Source: an uncultured Eubacteriales bacterium
GTDB taxonomy: Bacteria > Bacillota_I > Bacilli_A > RF39 > UBA660
NCBI GenBank assembly: GCA_905211265.1
Contig: CAJMAC010000003.1
Location: 52,662-116,661 of the forward strand
Direction of reading: 5' to 3'
Length of the DNA stretch: 64,000 nt
The position numbers and the translations under genes were made by a program. The notes under the pieces were generated by a model, which searched no databases, was not told the origin of the DNA, and saw only the letters and a program-made list of their open reading frames with translations. Shown here one piece after another: positions 1-8,786 of this stretch (the first letter of the stretch is position 1; every line of letters begins with the position of its first letter).

Positions 1-2
1 AA

Positions 3-1073
3 AAAAAACAACAATTAATTAAAAAAGGTAAAGAAAATGGTTTTATAACTTATGAAATTCTTGCAAATGATTTAAAAGGAATAGATTTAGATAGTGAGGA
101 ATTAGATAACTTATATGATGCTTTGGTTAGTGCAGGAATTGAAATTGTTGCTGAAGATGATATTGGAAGTGATGAAAGTAATGTTACTGGTGGAGAAGAT
201 TTAGAAGACATTTTAAAAGATTCTACTATTGCTAAAGAATTAACAGTAAATGATCCTGTTAGAATGTACCTAAAGGAAATTGGTAAAATTAGCTTGCTTT
301 CCCTTGAAGAAGAAACTAAATTAAGCGAAAGAATTGTCAATGGTGATGAAGAAGCAAAAAATATTTTGGCAGAATCAAATCTTCGTTTAGTAGTATCTAT
401 TGCTAAAAGATATGTTGGTCGTGGTATGTTATTCCTTGATTTAATTCAAGAAGGTAATATTGGACTTATGAAAGCAGTAGAAAAGTTTGACTCCAATAAA
501 GGTTATAAATTTTCTACTTATGCAACTTGGTGGATTCGTCAAGCAATTACACGTGCTATTGCCGATCAAGCAAGAACAATAAGAGTACCAGTACATATGG
601 TTGAAACAATTAATAAACTATCTCGTTGCCAAAGACAATTAACTCTTGAATTAAATAGAGAACCAACTGATGAAGAATTATCTAAAAAAATGGGTATTTC
701 TCCAGATAAAATAAGAGAAGTCTTAAAAATTGCACAAGATCCAGTAAGCTTAGAAACACCAATTGGTGAAGAAGATGATTCACACCTTGGAGACTTTGTT
801 AAAGATGAAAGAAGTATGTCTCCTGAAGAATATACTATTCATGAAATGTTAAAAGATGAAATAAGTGATGTATTACTTACTTTAACAGAAAGAGAAGAAC
901 AAGTATTAAGACTTAGATTTGGACTAGATGATGGAAGTTGTAAAACATTAGAAGAAGTAGGACAAATGTTTGGAGTAACTAGAGAAAGAATTAGACAAAT
1001 TGAAGCCAAAGCTTTAAGAAAATTACGCCATCCATCAAGAAGTAGAAAATTAAAGGATTTCTTAAATGAATAA
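3..1073 (+). CDS. rpoD: RNA polymerase primary sigma factor RpoD/SigA (5' end outside window)
   Basis: Primary sigma-70 factor, directing RNA polymerase to housekeeping promoters. The frame is open to the left edge of the window, and the residues before the TTG at 123 read as region 1.1 (a QLIKKGK-type start, then LDNLYDALVSAGIEIV). The gene therefore begins upstream, and a start at 123 would be wrong. Region 1.2 (NDPVRMYLKEIG) begins near 249. Region 2 carries LDLIQEGNIGLMKAVEKFD and YATWWIRQAITRAIADQ, and region 4.2 has the helix-turn-helix TLEEVGQMFGVTRERIRQIE. All regions expected of a group 1 sigma factor are present. The stop overlaps the trmK start by 8 bp, implying translational coupling; the sigA/trmK neighbourhood is also known in Bacillus. 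Confidence 0.97.
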   Translation, partial: KKQQLIKKGKENGFITYEILANDLKGIDLDSEELDNLYDALVSAGIEIVAEDDIGSDESNVTGGEDLEDILKDSTIAKELTVNDPVRMYLKEIGKISLLSLEEETKLSERIVNGDEEAKNILAESNLRLVVSIAKRYVGRGMLFLDLIQEGNIGLMKAVEKFDSNKGYKFSTYATWWIRQAITRAIADQARTIRVPVHMVETINKLSRCQRQLTLELNREPTDEELSKKMGISPDKIREVLKIAQDPVSLETPIGEEDDSHLGDFVKDERSMSPEEYTIHEMLKDEISDVLLTLTEREEQVLRLRFGLDDGSCKTLEEVGQMFGVTRERIRQIEAKALRKLRHPSRSRKLKDFLNE

Positions 1074-1740
1074 TTTATCTAATAGATTAAAAGAAATAGC
1101 ATCCTTTATCCCAGATAACATAAAAATGGTAGATATAGGTTGTGATCATGCTCTACTTGATATTTATTTATATAAAAATAGAAAAAATATTAAAATTATT
1201 GCTTCAGATATTAATGAAAATGCTTTAGAACAAGCTAAAAAAAATATTAAGAAGTATAAATTAGATAAATTTATTGAAACTAGACTATCTAACGGATTAG
1301 ATAATATTAATAGTAATGAAATAGATACTATAGTAATATCAGGTATGGGTAGTCATACAATCGTAGGAATACTTCGTATGAATCAAAAAAAATTAATTAA
1401 TGTAGATAACATTATTATTCAAAGTAATAATCATATAGACTTTTTAAGAGAAAGAATACTAGAATTAAATTACTATATAGATAGTGAAAAACTAGTTAAA
1501 GATAATAATATAATATATACTATAATTAGTTTTAAAAAAGGAAAGGAAAAATATAACAAAAAAGAAATATATTTTGGCCCTTATTTATTAAAAGAAAATA
1601 GTAATTTATTTAAAGAGAAAAATAAACAAGACTTAGAAAAATTAGAGTATTTATATAAAATTATTCCTAAAAGTCATATATTACATAGAATAAAAATAAA
1701 AAATAAAATTAATATGTATAAAAAATTAAATAATGCTTAG
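1066..1740 (+). CDS. trmK: tRNA (adenine(22)-N1)-methyltransferase TrmK
   Basis: Class I SAM-dependent methyltransferase of the TrmK/YqfN family, which makes m1A22 in the D-loop of tRNA-Ser and tRNA-Tyr. Motif I is MVDIGCDHALLDIYL at residues 21-35, followed by the acidic ribose-binding stretch IIASDINENAL. The family-typical VISGMGSHTI loop lies near residue 91. At 224 residues it is the usual length. The start overlaps the end of rpoD (ATGAATAA), so the two are cotranscribed. An intrinsic terminator overlaps its stop codon. Assignment rests on motif order plus the conserved rpoD-trmK neighbourhood. Confidence 0.9.
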   Translation: MNNLSNRLKEIASFIPDNIKMVDIGCDHALLDIYLYKNRKNIKIIASDINENALEQAKKNIKKYKLDKFIETRLSNGLDNINSNEIDTIVISGMGSHTIVGILRMNQKKLINVDNIIIQSNNHIDFLRERILELNYYIDSEKLVKDNNIIYTIISFKKGKEKYNKKEIYFGPYLLKENSNLFKEKNKQDLEKLEYLYKIIPKSHILHRIKIKNKINMYKKLNNA

Positions 1741-1760
1741 TTTTTAAGTATTATTTTTTT
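1729..1760 (+). terminator. intrinsic terminator of rpoD-trmK
   Basis: Eleven-base-pair stem (1729-1739 with 1745-1755, one G-U pair), 5-nt loop, then a T run to 1760. It overlaps the trmK stop codon. Confidence 0.8.
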
Positions 1761-2076
1761 GTTTATAATTATATTGTAACAATTTTATAAATCTTTGGTA
1801 ATATTTACACCAAGATGTATTTTTTTTATAAAAAAAGAAGTAATTTGCAATTATTTTTATAATAATGTAAGTGTAGGGAGGTAAGATATTATGACATGAA
1901 CTTAAAATTAATAAAAAGAATAAATAGGGATATATAAAATAAATATAAATTAATATATATAGTTTGGTGAAAAAATGAGCAAGAAATTTTAAAAAAAGTT
2001 AAATTTATTATAAATAGTAATTTACTTAAAAAATATAATTATATATAATTAATTTATGGAAAGAAGGGTGAAGAAT
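1761..2076 (+). other. gene-free stretch with an orphan start signal
   Basis: No usable gene is visible here. A TATAAT at 1858-1863 is followed by a strong ribosome site (GGGAGG, 1876-1881) and an ATG at 1891, but the reading frame closes at once (ATG ACA TGA). A second short start with SD-like GGTGAA near 1966 gives only five codons. This looks like the 5' end of a decayed gene or debris around the adjacent transposase remnant. Confidence 0.4.
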
Positions 2077-3111
2077 ATGACAAAAGTACTAGAATTAGAA
2101 GTAAAAAAAGATTATAGAAAAACATTAGAAGCATTAGACAAACAAGGGTTAGAAAAAAACAAAAGATTAAATAGAGTAATACCAGAAGATAAAAAAATGT
2201 CTATGATACCATTAACATTTGATTATATGTTTAAATCACTATTTATAAGAAGGCAAGATTTTTTAAAAGATTTCTTAATGGAAGTATTAAAGAAAGACTT
2301 AGGCAAAAAAGATAAGGACATAGTAATAAGTATTTTAAATAATGAAACAATTAAAGATAATTATAATGAATTTAAGAAAATTGCAGACGTTTTCTTAAAA
2401 CTAAATGATGACATATTACTTAGTATTGAAGTAAATAGAGTAAAATATGAATATAGAAAAACAAGAAATGATAGATATATTGGTAAATTAATAGATAGTC
2501 AAGTATCAAAAGAAAGTGACTATAGAGATTTGTTTTATAAAAAAATAATTTAATTAAATATAAATGCTTTAGAAAAAAATAAAATATGTAGTGAAAGAGA
2601 AATAGTACAATATGATAAAATAACTAAAAAAATAATTTGTGAAAATCCAAAAGTATATGTAAAATATATTGAAAATTACAGGGAGTTATATTATAATGGA
2701 GATAGAAAACGAGAAACAATATGGTTTGCTTTCTTTTCTGCAAGAACTTATGTGGAAGCATATGATATATTATTAGAGTTATATGATGAAAAGAAAGCCC
2801 AAATATTAATGAAGGAAGTGATTGTATTGAATAGCAATGATGCCTTATTACATGAATGGGAAAAAGAAAAATTTATTGCATATGAAACATATTGTGCTAC
2901 AATGGATGCTACAAAAGAAGCTTTAGCAAAAGGTATGGAAAAAGGTATTGAACAAGGTATTAAGCAAGGTATTGAACGAGGTATGGAAAACGAATCTAAT
3001 GAAATAATAAAAAATATGCTAAGTAAAAATATGGACATAAATTTAATAAGTGAAGTAACTAATAAATCAGTAGAAGAAATAAAAAAAATAGAAGAAAAAA
3101 TGCAACAATAA
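2077..3111 (+). pseudogene. Rpn family (PD-(D/E)XK nuclease) recombination-promoting transposase, one nonsense codon
   Basis: Rpn proteins are PD-(D/E)XK endonucleases linked to RecA-independent recombination. The N-terminal part shows the family start (PLTFDYMFKSLF), the nuclease core (INDDILLSIEVNR-like) and RNDRYIGKLIDSQ. The frame then meets one TAA at 2551-2553 and continues unshifted through YKKII-stop-LNINALEKN, ENYRELYYNG, and a C-terminal tail with the typical repeated GIEQGI/GIKQGI units near 2940-2990. Read through, it is 344 residues, about normal for the family, so a single CAA-to-TAA change would explain it. ATG 2077 is preferred to 2056 because AAGAAGGG lies just upstream of it. 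Family certain; loss of function inferred. Confidence 0.85.
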
Positions 3112-3154
3112 ATAACATATAACTAGTTAAATATAAAAAAATTGAAATAAAAAT

Positions 3155-3180
3155 ATAGATAATTTTTGTCTATGTTTTTT
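3155..3180 (+). terminator. weak intrinsic terminator
   Basis: Short A/T stem (ATAGA 3155-3159 with TCTAT 3169-3173) followed by a T run. The stem is short, so termination may be partial. Confidence 0.4.
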
Positions 3181-3243
3181 TGCTAAAATAAAATATAGTC
3201 TTATATCTAACACTATTTCATATATTTAATTATAGAGGTGTAT

Positions 3244-4443
3244 ATGAAAATATTATTAATAACCTTAATTAGTATAATTACTATATATTTTAGTTATTTC
3301 ATTATAATGTGTATAGGACTATTAAAAAAGAAAAATAATAATAATATAAAAAACAAAAAACATAAATTTGCTATATTAATTGCAGCAAGAAATGAAGAAA
3401 AAGTAATACTTAATTTAATTAAAAGTTTAAATAAACAAAAATATCCTAATGCCTTATATAAAACATATGTAATATTAAATAATTGTACTGATAATACAAA
3501 AGAAGTAGTATTAAAAACTAACGCTAATATTTTAGAAGTAAATAACATAAGTTCCAAAGGAGAAGCCTTAAAATATGCTTATAATTACCTAAGTAACGAT
3601 AATACTATTGATGCTTATGTTATATTTGATGCTGATAATATTGTAGATAATAACTTTCTAAATAGTATGAATGAATCACTTAATAATGGTTATAATGTAG
3701 TCCAGGGATTTAGAAAAACTAAAAATATCAATGATAATTGGTTAAGCAGTAGTTATGCAATTATGTATTATATCCAAGGTTTATTTATAAATAAAGCAAG
3801 ATTCAATTTAGGTAAATCAGCATTTTTAAATGGAACAGGTTTTATGGTTAAAAAAAGTGTTATTGATAAACATGGATTTAATCCCAAAACAATAACCGAA
3901 GATATAGAATTTACTATGATGTGTGCAATTAATAATGAAAAAATAGCATATAACGAAAATGCATTATTTTATGATGAACAAGTAGTCAATTTAAAAGATA
4001 GTATTAAACAAAGAAAAAGATGGTCTTTTGGTACAATAAAATGTTTAAGATATTATTTTAAACCATTAGTCATAAATATATTTAAAAATAAAAGTTTAAT
4101 TTGTTTAGATGTAATTATGTTTTATTTAACCGTATTTATGCAAATAGTTATTTTTATTACCTTTATTGTATCATTATTATTTATGATTATTAATACTCCA
4201 AATATTACAAGTATATATTATAGTTTATTAATATCTTTAAGTATATTACTATTAGGTATAATATTTAGAACTTATTTAATAAAACATTATGGTAATAGTA
4301 TCATAGAAAATATTGGAGGAATACTTATATTTGATTTATTTTTACTTAGTTGGTTACCAATTAATATAGCATGTTTATTTAAGAAAAATTGCTCTTGGGA
4401 TCAAATAAAACATAGTAGAGTAGTTGAAATAGATAATACCTAA
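3244..4443 (+). CDS. membrane-bound processive family 2 glycosyltransferase
   Basis: GT2 enzyme of the BcsA/IcaA/hyaluronan-synthase type, which polymerises a beta-linked glycan from a nucleotide sugar and may extrude it. It has an N-terminal membrane helix (residues 1-22), then the nucleotide-sugar start IAARNEEKVI, a DAD motif near residue 129, NGTGFMV, TED near 218 (catalytic base) and QRKRW near 256 (the QxxRW acceptor motif). Three or four membrane helices follow. The start is placed at ATG 3244; the in-frame GTG at 3238 belongs to the ribosome site AGAGGTG. It stands alone with its own terminator. The polymer is unknown; no PgaB/IcaB-type partner is adjacent. Confidence 0.82.
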   Translation: MKILLITLISIITIYFSYFIIMCIGLLKKKNNNNIKNKKHKFAILIAARNEEKVILNLIKSLNKQKYPNALYKTYVILNNCTDNTKEVVLKTNANILEVNNISSKGEALKYAYNYLSNDNTIDAYVIFDADNIVDNNFLNSMNESLNNGYNVVQGFRKTKNINDNWLSSSYAIMYYIQGLFINKARFNLGKSAFLNGTGFMVKKSVIDKHGFNPKTITEDIEFTMMCAINNEKIAYNENALFYDEQVVNLKDSIKQRKRWSFGTIKCLRYYFKPLVINIFKNKSLICLDVIMFYLTVFMQIVIFITFIVSLLFMIINTPNITSIYYSLLISLSILLLGIIFRTYLIKHYGNSIIENIGGILIFDLFLLSWLPINIACLFKKNCSWDQIKHSRVVEIDNT

Positions 4444-4444
4444 G

Positions 4445-4476
4445 AATATAGATATAAAATTAATCTATATTTTTTG
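4445..4476 (+). terminator. intrinsic terminator after the GT2 gene
   Basis: Perfect 9-bp stem AATATAGAT/ATCTATATT (4445-4453, 4463-4471), 9-nt loop, T5 tail. Confidence 0.8.
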
Positions 4477-4482
4477 CATAAT

Positions 4483-4563
4483 AAAAAAGCATATCTCCAC
4501 CGAATAATAGTTCAAAGAACTCTTAAACAATACACCCAAAGTGAGTGGAGCATCTACCTTCTT
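4483..4563 (-). ncRNA. candidate structured small RNA, class unrecognised
   Basis: On the minus strand an extended -10 element (TGATATGAT, complement of 4570-4578) is followed by about 80 nt that fold into a closed two-hairpin structure. The closing stem is CTCCAC/GTGGAG (4545-4550 with 4495-4500), enclosing CAC/GTG (4533-4543) and a perfect AGTTC/GAACT hairpin with a 3-nt loop (4509-4521). Six T residues follow at 4488-4483. No open reading frame fits. The combination of promoter, closed structure and T run supports an RNA gene; I do not recognise the family. Confidence 0.5.
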
Positions 4564-4669
4564 AAATATATCATATCACATTTTTATCTTTATATAAAAC
4601 TAATATTACATAACTATTAAAATTAACTGAATTCCAATTATACTATTTAGAAAAATATCAGCATTATTA

Positions 4670-4698
4670 TAGACAAATAATATTTTTTTTGCTATAAT
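4670..4698 (+). promoter_or_regulatory. promoter of pilC-pilD
   Basis: TAGACA (4670-4675), 17-bp spacer and TATAAT (4693-4698) with the extended TGC just before it, 34 bp upstream of the pilC start. Confidence 0.65.
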
Positions 4699-4731
4699 TA
4701 TTTTGTTAGAATACATAAGGGCGTTGATAAT

Positions 4732-6015
4732 ATGGATGATAAAAGAATACAAGAAAGAAAAGAGATAATTAAAAGTATTGGAGACAATACTAAGATTAAA
4801 ATGAACAGATATAAATATATTGTTAAAGACCAAAATGGTAAAATGATTACTGATTATTTTGATGCTCCAAATAGAGTAGATGTTGAATCATTTTTAATTT
4901 CTCAAGGTTATACAGTTGTAGAAATTACTGAAGATAAATGGTCTAAACAATTAGGGCTTGGTAACGTTAGAACTAAAAAATTCTCTTATAAAGAATTATC
5001 ATTTTTCTTAACTCAATTATCAACATATATAAAAGCAGGTATACCTTTGACTGATTCCGTTGTTATATTAGGTAAACAAGCTAAAAAGAAACCAGATAAA
5101 AATTTATACCGTAGAATAGTGTATGAATTAAATAAAGGATTAAACTTTAGTCAAGCTCTAGAACGTCAAGGAAATGTATTTCCTAAATTATTAATTAATA
5201 TGCTTAAAACTAGTGAACTTACTGGTAATTTAACAGAAAACCTAGATGATATGGCATCATATTATAAAACAAGTGATGAAAATAGAAAACAAATTATTAG
5301 TGCAATGACATATCCAAGTGTAGTATTAGTAGTATCTATTGCCATACTTACATTCATTATGATATATGTTGTACCACAATTTAAAGGTATATATGGCCAA
5401 CTTGGTACAGAATTACCTACGATTACACAAACAATTATTAATATTAGTAATTTCATTAGTACCAATGTAATTTTATTAGCACTTGGTATAGTAGGAGGTA
5501 TTCTTCTTTTAGTATTGCTATATAAAAAATCTAAATCATTTAGAAGTAATGTACAATATATAACTATGCATATACCAGTAGTTAAAAATATTGTTATATA
5601 TAAAGAACTAATTATGTTTACTAAAACATTTGCTTCTCTAATTAGACATGATGTATTTATAACTGATAGTATGGAAATATTAAAACAAATAACTAATAAT
5701 GAAATATATAAAAGTATGATTAATGAAGCAATAAATAATTTAGCAGCAGGTAATGGACTAGCAGTTGCTTTTAAAGGCAAATGGGCATTTCCTGAAACAG
5801 CATATGAAATGTTACTTACTGGTGAAAAGACAGGTAGAATGGGTCAAATGATGGAAACAGTATGTAGTTATTATGAAAACGAACAAAAGAATTTAGTATC
5901 ACAATTAAAGAGTTTAATTGAACCAGTAATGATAATTATTCTTGCAGCCATAGTAGGAGTTATAGTACTATCTGTTATTGTACCAATGTTTAGTATATAT
6001 AAAAATGTAATTTAA
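4732..6015 (+). CDS. type II secretion / type IV pilus inner-membrane platform protein (PilC/GspF/ComGB family)
   Basis: Polytopic platform protein that couples the assembly ATPase to pilin addition in type IV pili, competence pseudopili and type II secretion. The first 80 residues carry the family's N-terminal domain (KYIVKDQNGKMITDYFDAPN, VESFLISQGYTVVEI). Two T2SSF domains follow at about 83-205 and 286-408; the first has LTQLSTYIKAGIPLTDSV and LLINMLKTSELTGNL. Three hydrophobic segments lie near 190-215, 240-262 and 400-425. At 427 residues it is full length. It is followed 9 bp later by a prepilin peptidase, but no pilin or ATPase gene is adjacent, so the rest of the machine must lie elsewhere or be lost. 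Confidence 0.9.
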   Translation: MDDKRIQERKEIIKSIGDNTKIKMNRYKYIVKDQNGKMITDYFDAPNRVDVESFLISQGYTVVEITEDKWSKQLGLGNVRTKKFSYKELSFFLTQLSTYIKAGIPLTDSVVILGKQAKKKPDKNLYRRIVYELNKGLNFSQALERQGNVFPKLLINMLKTSELTGNLTENLDDMASYYKTSDENRKQIISAMTYPSVVLVVSIAILTFIMIYVVPQFKGIYGQLGTELPTITQTIINISNFISTNVILLALGIVGGILLLVLLYKKSKSFRSNVQYITMHIPVVKNIVIYKELIMFTKTFASLIRHDVFITDSMEILKQITNNEIYKSMINEAINNLAAGNGLAVAFKGKWAFPETAYEMLLTGEKTGRMGQMMETVCSYYENEQKNLVSQLKSLIEPVMIIILAAIVGVIVLSVIVPMFSIYKNVI

Positions 6016-6024
6016 GGAGTTATT

Positions 6025-6789
6025 ATGGACTTATATTTTAAAATAATATTTTTTATCTTAGGTAGTGTTATGGGTAGTTTCTTTCATGTTGTTGCAACAA
6101 GACTATCTAATAACGAATCTATTATTAAGCCAGGGTCGCATTGTCATATATGTCATAAAAAATTAAAATGGTATGAATTAATACCAATAGTTAGTTATGT
6201 TATACAAGGTGGTAAGAGTAGGTGTTGTAAGCAAAGACTTCCAATTAGTTATCTTATAATTGAAGTAATTACAGGTAGTTTATTTAGTGTATGTTATAGA
6301 GTATTCAAATTTACTCCAGAATTACTTATCAATTTAGTATTTATATCCGGATTAATAATTGTAATTATTTCAGATATAGAATATATGATAATATTAGATG
6401 AAGTACTTACATTAACTGCAGTTATAATTGTTATATTAGATTTAATATTCTTTGGTATTAGTATAACACTTAAAAATGTTTTATCTGCGGCACTTGCTTT
6501 TGTAGTAATGTATATAATTAAATTAATTGGAGACTATATATTTAAAAGGGAATCTTTAGGCGGAGGAGATATTAAACTAATGATATTGTTTGGACTAGTA
6601 TTAGGACTTCCTATGAGTGTTGTAGCAATATTTTTAGCAACTTTTATTGCTTTTCCAATAGCATTATATATTCTTTTTAGTAGAAAAGATAATATGATTC
6701 CTTTTGGTCCATTTTTAAGTATAGCAGCGATTATACTAGTAGTTAGTAAACTTAATATTCAAGATATAATTAACTTTATAGTAAGTTAA
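6025..6789 (+). CDS. prepilin peptidase / N-methyltransferase (PilD/ComC family, A24)
   Basis: Integral membrane aspartic protease that cleaves and N-methylates type IV prepilins. The catalytic aspartates are D117 in ISDIEY and D182 in the GGGDIK motif. The N-terminal cytoplasmic methyltransferase domain carries a Cys pair C40/C43 (HCHICHK). The second pair is altered: the usual CxxC is C67-C68 with Gln at position 70, so the zinc site is incomplete or rearranged. Eight or so membrane helices follow. It is 254 residues, normal for the family, and cotranscribed with pilC (SD AAGGAG). Peptidase function looks intact; methylation is uncertain. Confidence 0.9.
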   Translation: MDLYFKIIFFILGSVMGSFFHVVATRLSNNESIIKPGSHCHICHKKLKWYELIPIVSYVIQGGKSRCCKQRLPISYLIIEVITGSLFSVCYRVFKFTPELLINLVFISGLIIVIISDIEYMIILDEVLTLTAVIIVILDLIFFGISITLKNVLSAALAFVVMYIIKLIGDYIFKRESLGGGDIKLMILFGLVLGLPMSVVAIFLATFIAFPIALYILFSRKDNMIPFGPFLSIAAIILVVSKLNIQDIINFIVS

Positions 6790-6850
6790 TTTTTCTTTTT
6801 GTAAATATTTTGTAAAATTTATGCCCAAACTAGACTAATGATTAAATATA

Positions 6851-6859
6851 TGTTATACT
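6851..6859 (+). promoter_or_regulatory. extended -10 promoter of the polysaccharide locus
   Basis: TGTTATACT, 25 bp before the first gene of the glycan cluster; no clear -35. The cluster genes that follow are tightly spaced. Confidence 0.5.
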
Positions 6860-6883
6860 AAAACTAACAAAGGAAGTGAAAAA

Positions 6884-8701
6884 ATGCAAGCATTAATGTT
6901 AGCAGCAGGAAAAGGAGCAAGACTTGGCAAGTATACAAGAAATAATACAAAATGTATGCTTGAAGTAAATGGTAAAACTTTACTTGAAAGAACGATTGAT
7001 TCTTTACTTGAAGCAAATATTGATAAATTTATAATTGTTTTAGGATATAAAAAAGAAAATGTAATAAATTTTATTAAAGAAAAAGGGATAGATAAAAAAA
7101 TAAATATTACTTATGTATATAATGATATATATGATACTACTAATAATATATATTCTCTTTATTTAGCTAAAGAATATTTAAAAAATGATGATACCATTTT
7201 ATTGGAATCTGATATAATTTATGATAAAAGTATTATAAAGAAATTAGTTGATAGTAATTATGAAAGTGCTGCAGTAGTAGCAAAATATAATGAATGGATG
7301 GATGGTACTGTAGTAACTTTAAATAAAAGTAATGTTATTAAAAACTTTATAGAGAAAAAAGATTTTGATTATAAAGATGTATCTTTATATTATAGGACAG
7401 TAAATATTTATAAGTTTAGTAAAGATTTTTCTAATAGATTTTATCTTCCATTTTTAGAATCATATATTAAATGTTATGGTAATAATGATTATTATGAATT
7501 AGTATTAAAAGTTATTGCTAATTTAAAAAAAGTTAAATTATATAGTTATATTTTAAATAATGAATTATGGTATGAAATAGATGACTGTCAAGATTTAGAT
7601 ATTGCAAGTTCAATATTTGCAAGAAATACGTCTGAAAAACTTGAGTTATTTCATAAAAGATTTGGAGGCTATTGGAGATATAATGATATAAAAGATTATT
7701 GTTATTTAGTTAATCCATATTTTCCTACTACAAAAATGATTGATAAAATGAAATATTTTTATAATGAATTATTATTTAATTATCCTTCTGGACAAAAAAT
7801 AGAAAGAATTTGTGCTTCTAGAATGTTTGCTAATGTTAGTTATGAAAATATTTTAGTAGGTAATGGTGCAGCAGAACTAATTAATTTGTTAAAGTATGTT
7901 GTAGGTAAGAAAATTGGACTTACAGTTCCTTCGTTTAATGAATATGTAAGATGCTTTCCAAATAATGAATTTATTTTTATTAATAGTAAAGATAATGATT
8001 ATAAATTATCTATAGAAGGTTTAAAAGAAACTTTAAATATTGTAGATACTTTAATAGTAATATCTCCAGATAATCCAAGTGGTTCTTGCTTAACATATGA
8101 TGAAACTATTATGTTATTAGATTTAGCTAAAAAGTTAAATAAACAAATAATTTTTGATGAATCATTTATTGATTTTGCTTCAGATAATTATACTTTAATT
8201 AATGATGATATATTAAATAAATATAAGAATTTAATTGTAATTAAAAGTATAAGTAAATCATATGGAGTTCCTGGACTTAGACTAGGAATATTTGGAACTA
8301 GTAATAAAGAGTATCTAAATACTATTAATGATAATTTGCCTGTTTGGAATATTAATTCTTTTGCAGAATATTTTTTACAAGTTATATCTTTATATAAAAA
8401 TGATTATATTATTGGTTGTAATAAAATTAAAGAAGAAAGAAAGAGATTTTATGATGAATTATCTAAGATAGATAAAATATCTGTATATAGTTCTGAGGCT
8501 AATTATTTTATGATAAAGTTGAATCAAGGAAATGCTAATGAATTAGCGGAATATCTCCTTGAAAATAAAAAAATATTAATTAAAGTATTAAATGGTAAAA
8601 ATGGTTTTGATCAAAAAGAATATATTAGAATTGCTATAAAGTTAAAAGCGGAAAATAATTATTTACTAGAATGTTTAAAAGAATATTACAAATATAGGTA
8701 A
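6884..8701 (+). CDS. bifunctional cytidylyltransferase-aminotransferase (LicC/PntC-like + class I/II PLP enzyme)
   Basis: Two-domain cytosolic enzyme. Residues 1-240 are a sugar-nucleotidyltransferase-fold domain of the phosphocholine cytidylyltransferase type: LMLAAGKGARLGKYT, KCMLEVNGKTLLE, the YNDIYDTTNNIYSLY signature, ESDIIYD metal site and WYEIDDCQDLDIA. Residues 250-605 are a fold-type I PLP enzyme resembling HisC/CobD, with SPDNPSGSCLT, FDESFIDF, the Schiff-base lysine K458 in SISKSYG, and GLRLGIFG. The same pairing occurs in PntC, which makes CMP-2-aminoethylphosphonate, although PntC carries a different aminotransferase class. Inference: it makes a CDP- or CMP-linked amino-alcohol or aminophosphonate head group for the nearby polymer. 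A CobD-like decarboxylase acting on phosphoserine is an alternative. Confidence 0.75.
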   Translation: MQALMLAAGKGARLGKYTRNNTKCMLEVNGKTLLERTIDSLLEANIDKFIIVLGYKKENVINFIKEKGIDKKINITYVYNDIYDTTNNIYSLYLAKEYLKNDDTILLESDIIYDKSIIKKLVDSNYESAAVVAKYNEWMDGTVVTLNKSNVIKNFIEKKDFDYKDVSLYYRTVNIYKFSKDFSNRFYLPFLESYIKCYGNNDYYELVLKVIANLKKVKLYSYILNNELWYEIDDCQDLDIASSIFARNTSEKLELFHKRFGGYWRYNDIKDYCYLVNPYFPTTKMIDKMKYFYNELLFNYPSGQKIERICASRMFANVSYENILVGNGAAELINLLKYVVGKKIGLTVPSFNEYVRCFPNNEFIFINSKDNDYKLSIEGLKETLNIVDTLIVISPDNPSGSCLTYDETIMLLDLAKKLNKQIIFDESFIDFASDNYTLINDDILNKYKNLIVIKSISKSYGVPGLRLGIFGTSNKEYLNTINDNLPVWNINSFAEYFLQVISLYKNDYIIGCNKIKEERKRFYDELSKIDKISVYSSEANYFMIKLNQGNANELAEYLLENKKILIKVLNGKNGFDQKEYIRIAIKLKAENNYLLECLKEYYKYR

Positions 8702-8786
8702 TATTCTTTTATTTTGATGTAAAGTTTTTGTTAAATAATTTACATATCTATTAAAATTTGTTAAAATGATATTTAGGAGTGGTAAT

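Noticed and set aside
123..1073. Start of rpoD at the TTG at 123
   Set aside because: The frame is open upstream to the window edge and encodes recognisable sigma region 1.1, so the true start is outside the window.
5262..5780. 172-codon minus-strand frame inside pilC
   Set aside because: Antisense shadow of well-conserved T2SSF domains; no start signal.
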